NCBI GenBank assembly: GCA_963809385.1
Contig: CAWEJL010000013.1
Coordinates: 103,878-167,877, forward strand
DNA: 64,000 bases
From: JAKAIY01 sp963809385
GTDB taxonomy: Bacteria > Chloroflexota > Ktedonobacteria > Ktedonobacterales > JADMIN01
Direction of reading: 5' to 3'
Shown here in pieces: positions 61,750-64,000 of this stretch (position 1 is its first letter; the number at the start of each line of letters is the position of its first letter). Both the position numbers and the translations under genes were made by a program. Under the pieces are notes generated by a model that ran no database searches, was not told where the DNA came from, and worked only from the letters and a program-made list of their open reading frames with translations.

Positions 61750-62140
61750 ATGATTATGATAGCGGAGCAATCGCACACGACGCCGTCTCCGCGGCGTGGC
61801 GGCCCGCATATCGAGCGGCGCCCGATCGAGACGCTCATTCCGCTTCGGCGCGCGCTGTGGCTTGACCTGGAGGCGGGCGTGATTCTGCGGGGACGGTCGG
61901 AGATCCTGCTGACAGCGCGCGAGCTACGGGTGTTGGAGGCGCTGGCGCGGGTATCTGACGGCTGGGGCGCTGGCGAGCGCGCTGGTATCCGAGGAGGTGA
62001 GTGACCCGGTCCACGCGATTCAGGAAACGGTGTCCTCGATCCGCAAAAAGCTGGGCGAGCGCCCCTTTAAGCCCACCATTCTCCGCTGCCGTCGCGAGCT
62101 TGGGTACCGCCTGTTCCCCGATGCGGGCGTAAGTCAATAA
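61750..62140 (+). CDS. OmpR/PhoB-type winged-helix DNA-binding protein without receiver domain, frameshifted
   Basis: About 130 residues. Trans_reg_C pattern: LDLEAGVILRGRSEILLTARELRVLEAL, split here as VILRGRSEILLTAREL, then in a second frame HAIQETVSSIRKKLGERPF and LRCRRELGYRLFP (recognition helix and wing, GYR motif). A single indel near 61966 separates the halves; as written the frame stops at 62004 and the repaired protein at 62140. GGGAGGACG precedes ATG 61750. There is no phosphoacceptor domain, so it must be controlled another way. Confidence 0.75.
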
Positions 62141-62334
62141 CGGCGCGCGGGGGAGCGGCCATCGCGCTGGGGGCCGCTCCCCCGCCGCTCGCGCATGGAG
62201 GCAGGCCGAGATACGGCTGTGAGCTTGCGGAAGGGGGCTGTGAGAGTATCGAGCGCACGGCGAGGTATGACGTGCGTATGGCGCCGCTCCAGGATCGTGT
62301 TTGAGCGGTGGCGCCCCAATAAGGAGGAAGATGT

Positions 62335-62961
62335 ATGCGACTCACACCGGTAGGTCCAGCGCCTCGCGCGGCGCGCGTCCCGTTCGCGCTGGCGCTGTTC
62401 GCCACGCTCGCCCTCGCGCTCTCAGCCTGCACGCTCACCACGGCGCCCGCCTCACCGACCGCGACCGCGCTTCCCTCAGCCACGGCGACGCCGGGGGCGA
62501 GCGGAACGGTGGTCAAGGTCTATTTCTCGAAGGACCCCGACTCGCTGAATACCTACGGCCTCACGTTCCCGGTGAACCGGGTGTCGCCGAGCGCGGACCT
62601 GAAGACCTTCGCGCTACAGATGCTGATCGCCGGGCCGACGGTTGAGGAGCGCGCCAACGGCTATTTCTCGGAGTGGAACAGCATCCTGACTGGCTCATCG
62701 TCCTGCTGGGCGCCGCATCCAGTTGGCGGCCCTGACTTCACCGTCACCATGAACATGAAAGGCGCGACGCCGGAGCAGGGAACGGTGACCTTAAAGTTCT
62801 GCCGTCAGTCACAATCGCCGGGCATCGGCGCGGATGCGCGCATTGGTTTTGAAATCACCGCGACGCTGAAGCAATTCACGGATGTGAAGAAGGTCGTGAT
62901 CCTGACGCGGGATGGCTCCTGCTTCGGCGATCAGAGCGGCCAGAATTTCTGTCTGAAATAG
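62335..62961 (+). CDS. GerMN-domain lipoprotein
   Basis: 208 residues with lipobox LALS-ALSA-Cys32 (ALALSAC). After a Thr/Pro/Ala-rich linker comes a GerMN-like domain: VVKVYFSKDPDSLN, VNRVSPSADLKTFALQMLIA and GPTVEERANGYFSEW, then four cysteines (SCWAP, FCRQS, SCFGD, FCLK) likely forming disulfides. GerMN proteins bind envelope or spore-coat components and occur with sporulation or cell-wall hydrolases. AAGGAGGAAG just before the ATG. Confidence 0.75.
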   Translation: MRLTPVGPAPRAARVPFALALFATLALALSACTLTTAPASPTATALPSATATPGASGTVVKVYFSKDPDSLNTYGLTFPVNRVSPSADLKTFALQMLIAGPTVEERANGYFSEWNSILTGSSSCWAPHPVGGPDFTVTMNMKGATPEQGTVTLKFCRQSQSPGIGADARIGFEITATLKQFTDVKKVVILTRDGSCFGDQSGQNFCLK

Positions 62962-62982
62962 GGGGAGGATGTGGAGACTGTC

Positions 62983-63010
62983 CATGGAAATGGCCGGCGC
63001 ACGGCGAGGT
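62983..63010. repeat. palindromic repeat family A, partial copy
   Basis: CCATGGAAATGGCCGGCGCA followed by CGGCG: one unit with a mutated first arm. Confidence 0.55.
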
Positions 63011-63127
63011 GAAGGGGCGAACGCACTGCGATCGGTGTGATGCGCGGCGGCTTCTCCGTGGGGCGGCGGGAACAATCCCGAAGGATATCGTCCCGCTCCC
63101 GAATTATCGGATCAGGCGACGAGCGCC

Positions 63128-63363
63128 TTAGCCGATGGAGACATCGTCGTAGAGGGGTGTAGATCGGGTCGCCAGTGTAGTTGTCGTCGTGGCTGACGAG
63201 CGTCAGGGTGTAGGAATGCCCCGCCGTCACTGCTGCCCGCGATGACAGAGTAGCTGCCGTTGTGAGCAGTCGCGGCGCCGCTCGTAGTCCAGCCGCTGAA
63301 TGCGCCAGTCTCAAAGCAGCCATTGGTGAAGCCGCTAACGCTGGGCGCCATCACAGGCTCCAT
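63128..63363 (-). pseudogene. fragment of a secreted carbohydrate-binding-like domain
   Basis: Across three frames one can read NGCFETGAFSGWTTSGAA, HNGSYSVIAGSS, VTAGHSYTLTLVSHDDNYTG and LYDDVSIG before a TAA. This is the start and end of a jelly-roll-type domain common at the C-terminus of secreted Ktedonobacter proteases and hydrolases (from memory). The middle ~60 residues are missing and at least two frameshifts are present, so it is a relic. Confidence 0.6.
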
Positions 63364-63553
63364 AAATTTGTGCTATCTGTGGCGCCCCCTCTCAGTTCCA
63401 GTGATGGTGACAATGCGAATCCACATCGCAGTCGAGGAACCAACGGAAGCATTGAGATGAAGCCTGCGAAGAGTGTACGCTGGCTTGCTGATTTATCTCA
63501 GAACGTTTAAGCTCACTCCATTCTTGCACGCTCACAGCGTATGCCAATCCGCT

Positions 63554-63583
63554 TTGGCACGTCTATATTGAATGGTGTATACT
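63554..63583 (+). promoter_or_regulatory. promoter of the Hsp70-like gene
   Basis: TTGGCA (63554-63559), 18-base spacer, TATACT (63578-63583), about 50 bases before the ATG. Confidence 0.6.
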
Positions 63584-63634
63584 GCCAGTACTCGCCTGGT
63601 TCTCACCCCTACGCACGCGAAAAGTGAGGTTCTG

Positions 63635-64000
63635 ATGCGCAATCCCGCTTCTATGCCTGAACACATTGGAGTCGGTATTGATATTGGAACAACCTATGCA
63701 GGTGCGGCTCTCCGTTGGGAGTTACCAGGAGGACAAAAATACCTCGTAGACATCCCTGTACGCGGTCAGGACGGAGTCGTCCGATCACCCAGCGTCGTCT
63801 TCGTTCCGTCGGATGGTAGAGGGCGATTTCTAACCGGTGAGGACGCGCTCAGCGCGAAAGCCTCCGGCTTTGGTGGTAACCTCTACAGCCTATTTAAACG
63901 GCACCTAGAATCCAACGAACCATACCCTCACGGTACTGACGCCGTAACCCCCATTGCGCTGACGGCGCGTATGATAGGCACAGTGCTCGAAAACGTGAGC
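63635..64000 (+). CDS. Hsp70/DnaK-like protein, N-terminal part, cut by window end
   Basis: 122 codons are visible with no stop. EHIGVGIDIGTTYAGAALRW is the phosphate-1 loop of the Hsp70/actin ATPase, followed by VVRSPSVVFVPSDG and a region like LTGEDALSAKAS and LYSLFKRHLES, where DnaK has its A-A-K-R-x-I-G-R equivalents. The sequence is less GC-rich than its neighbours. Divergent Hsp70 proteins of this kind are frequent in Chloroflexota and may carry extra C-terminal domains, which lie outside the window. Confidence 0.75.
   Translation, partial: MRNPASMPEHIGVGIDIGTTYAGAALRWELPGGQKYLVDIPVRGQDGVVRSPSVVFVPSDGRGRFLTGEDALSAKASGFGGNLYSLFKRHLESNEPYPHGTDAVTPIALTARMIGTVLENVS

Larger units (their letters stand above)
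62962..63634. other. gene-poor region with repeat and pseudogene
   Basis: Contains a partial family A repeat (62983-63010), a decayed secreted-domain fragment (63128-63363, minus) and the promoter of the Hsp70-like gene (63554-63583). Confidence 0.5.

Overview
The window is a high-GC bacterial chromosome segment that most resembles Chloroflexota, probably a Ktedonobacteria-like lineage. This is an inference from several traits: a DnaD-type protein next to a DnaI/DnaC-like helicase loader, a Bacillus/Chloroflexi-type rhamnose pathway (RhaI, RhaEW, RhaM, LacI-type regulator), a GerMN lipoprotein, and a decayed domain with a SHDDNYTGDP motif that I associate with Ktedonobacter secreted proteins. 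There is one tRNA gene (Asp) and no rRNA, CRISPR array or intact transposon.

Layout. 1-11.5 kb: regulators (HAMP fragment, MarR), a TerC-type metal exporter, a membrane-anchored class A beta-lactamase-like hydrolase, two frameshifted membrane proteins, a frameshifted peptide-type solute-binding lipoprotein and an acidic repeat protein. 11.6-16.2 kb: replication operon on the minus strand (dnaB with a 429-residue intein, then a DnaD-like gene, then a helicase loader). 16.3-17.2 kb: about eight DnaA boxes, six of them in a tandemly duplicated ~240-bp module, so a candidate oriC or DnaA-binding locus. 17.2-31.4 kb: accessory genes, including a metallo-beta-lactamase/F420-reductase-like fusion, a tungstate/molybdate-type ABC operon ending in a PadR gene with a palindromic operator in front, tandem PQQ-propeller paralogues with a truncated third copy, and rlmI. 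31.5-46.8 kb: tRNA-Asp followed by a 13-kb minus-strand catabolic operon rhaT-rhaP-rhaQ-rhaS-rhaI-rhaM-rhaEW-rhaB-lutA-lutB-lutC, driven by one strong promoter with two identical LacI-type operators. It would import L-rhamnose, convert it to DHAP and L-lactate, and oxidise the lactate to pyruvate. A deleted tRNA-Asp copy and an IS3 remnant lie on its far side. 49.4-58.8 kb: an ArsR-type regulator and a Hyf-like membrane respiratory complex (hyfB, C, E, F, G and a fused hyfH/I) followed by a beta-carbonic-anhydrase-like protein. No maturation, formate dehydrogenase or CO dehydrogenase genes are nearby. 58.9-64 kb: small genes, a pentapeptide-repeat protein, a possible structured RNA, a winged-helix regulator, a GerMN lipoprotein, and the start of an Hsp70-like gene.

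Two sequence-wide features stand out. Three families of short palindromic repeats are scattered through intergenic DNA, and in several places sit in frame inside genes. Many genes are also broken by single-base indels whose other frame continues the same protein perfectly. This points to residual assembly errors more than decay, especially in lutB, where at least six occur. Starts given below were chosen by Shine-Dalgarno spacing and family alignment from memory; no searches were run.
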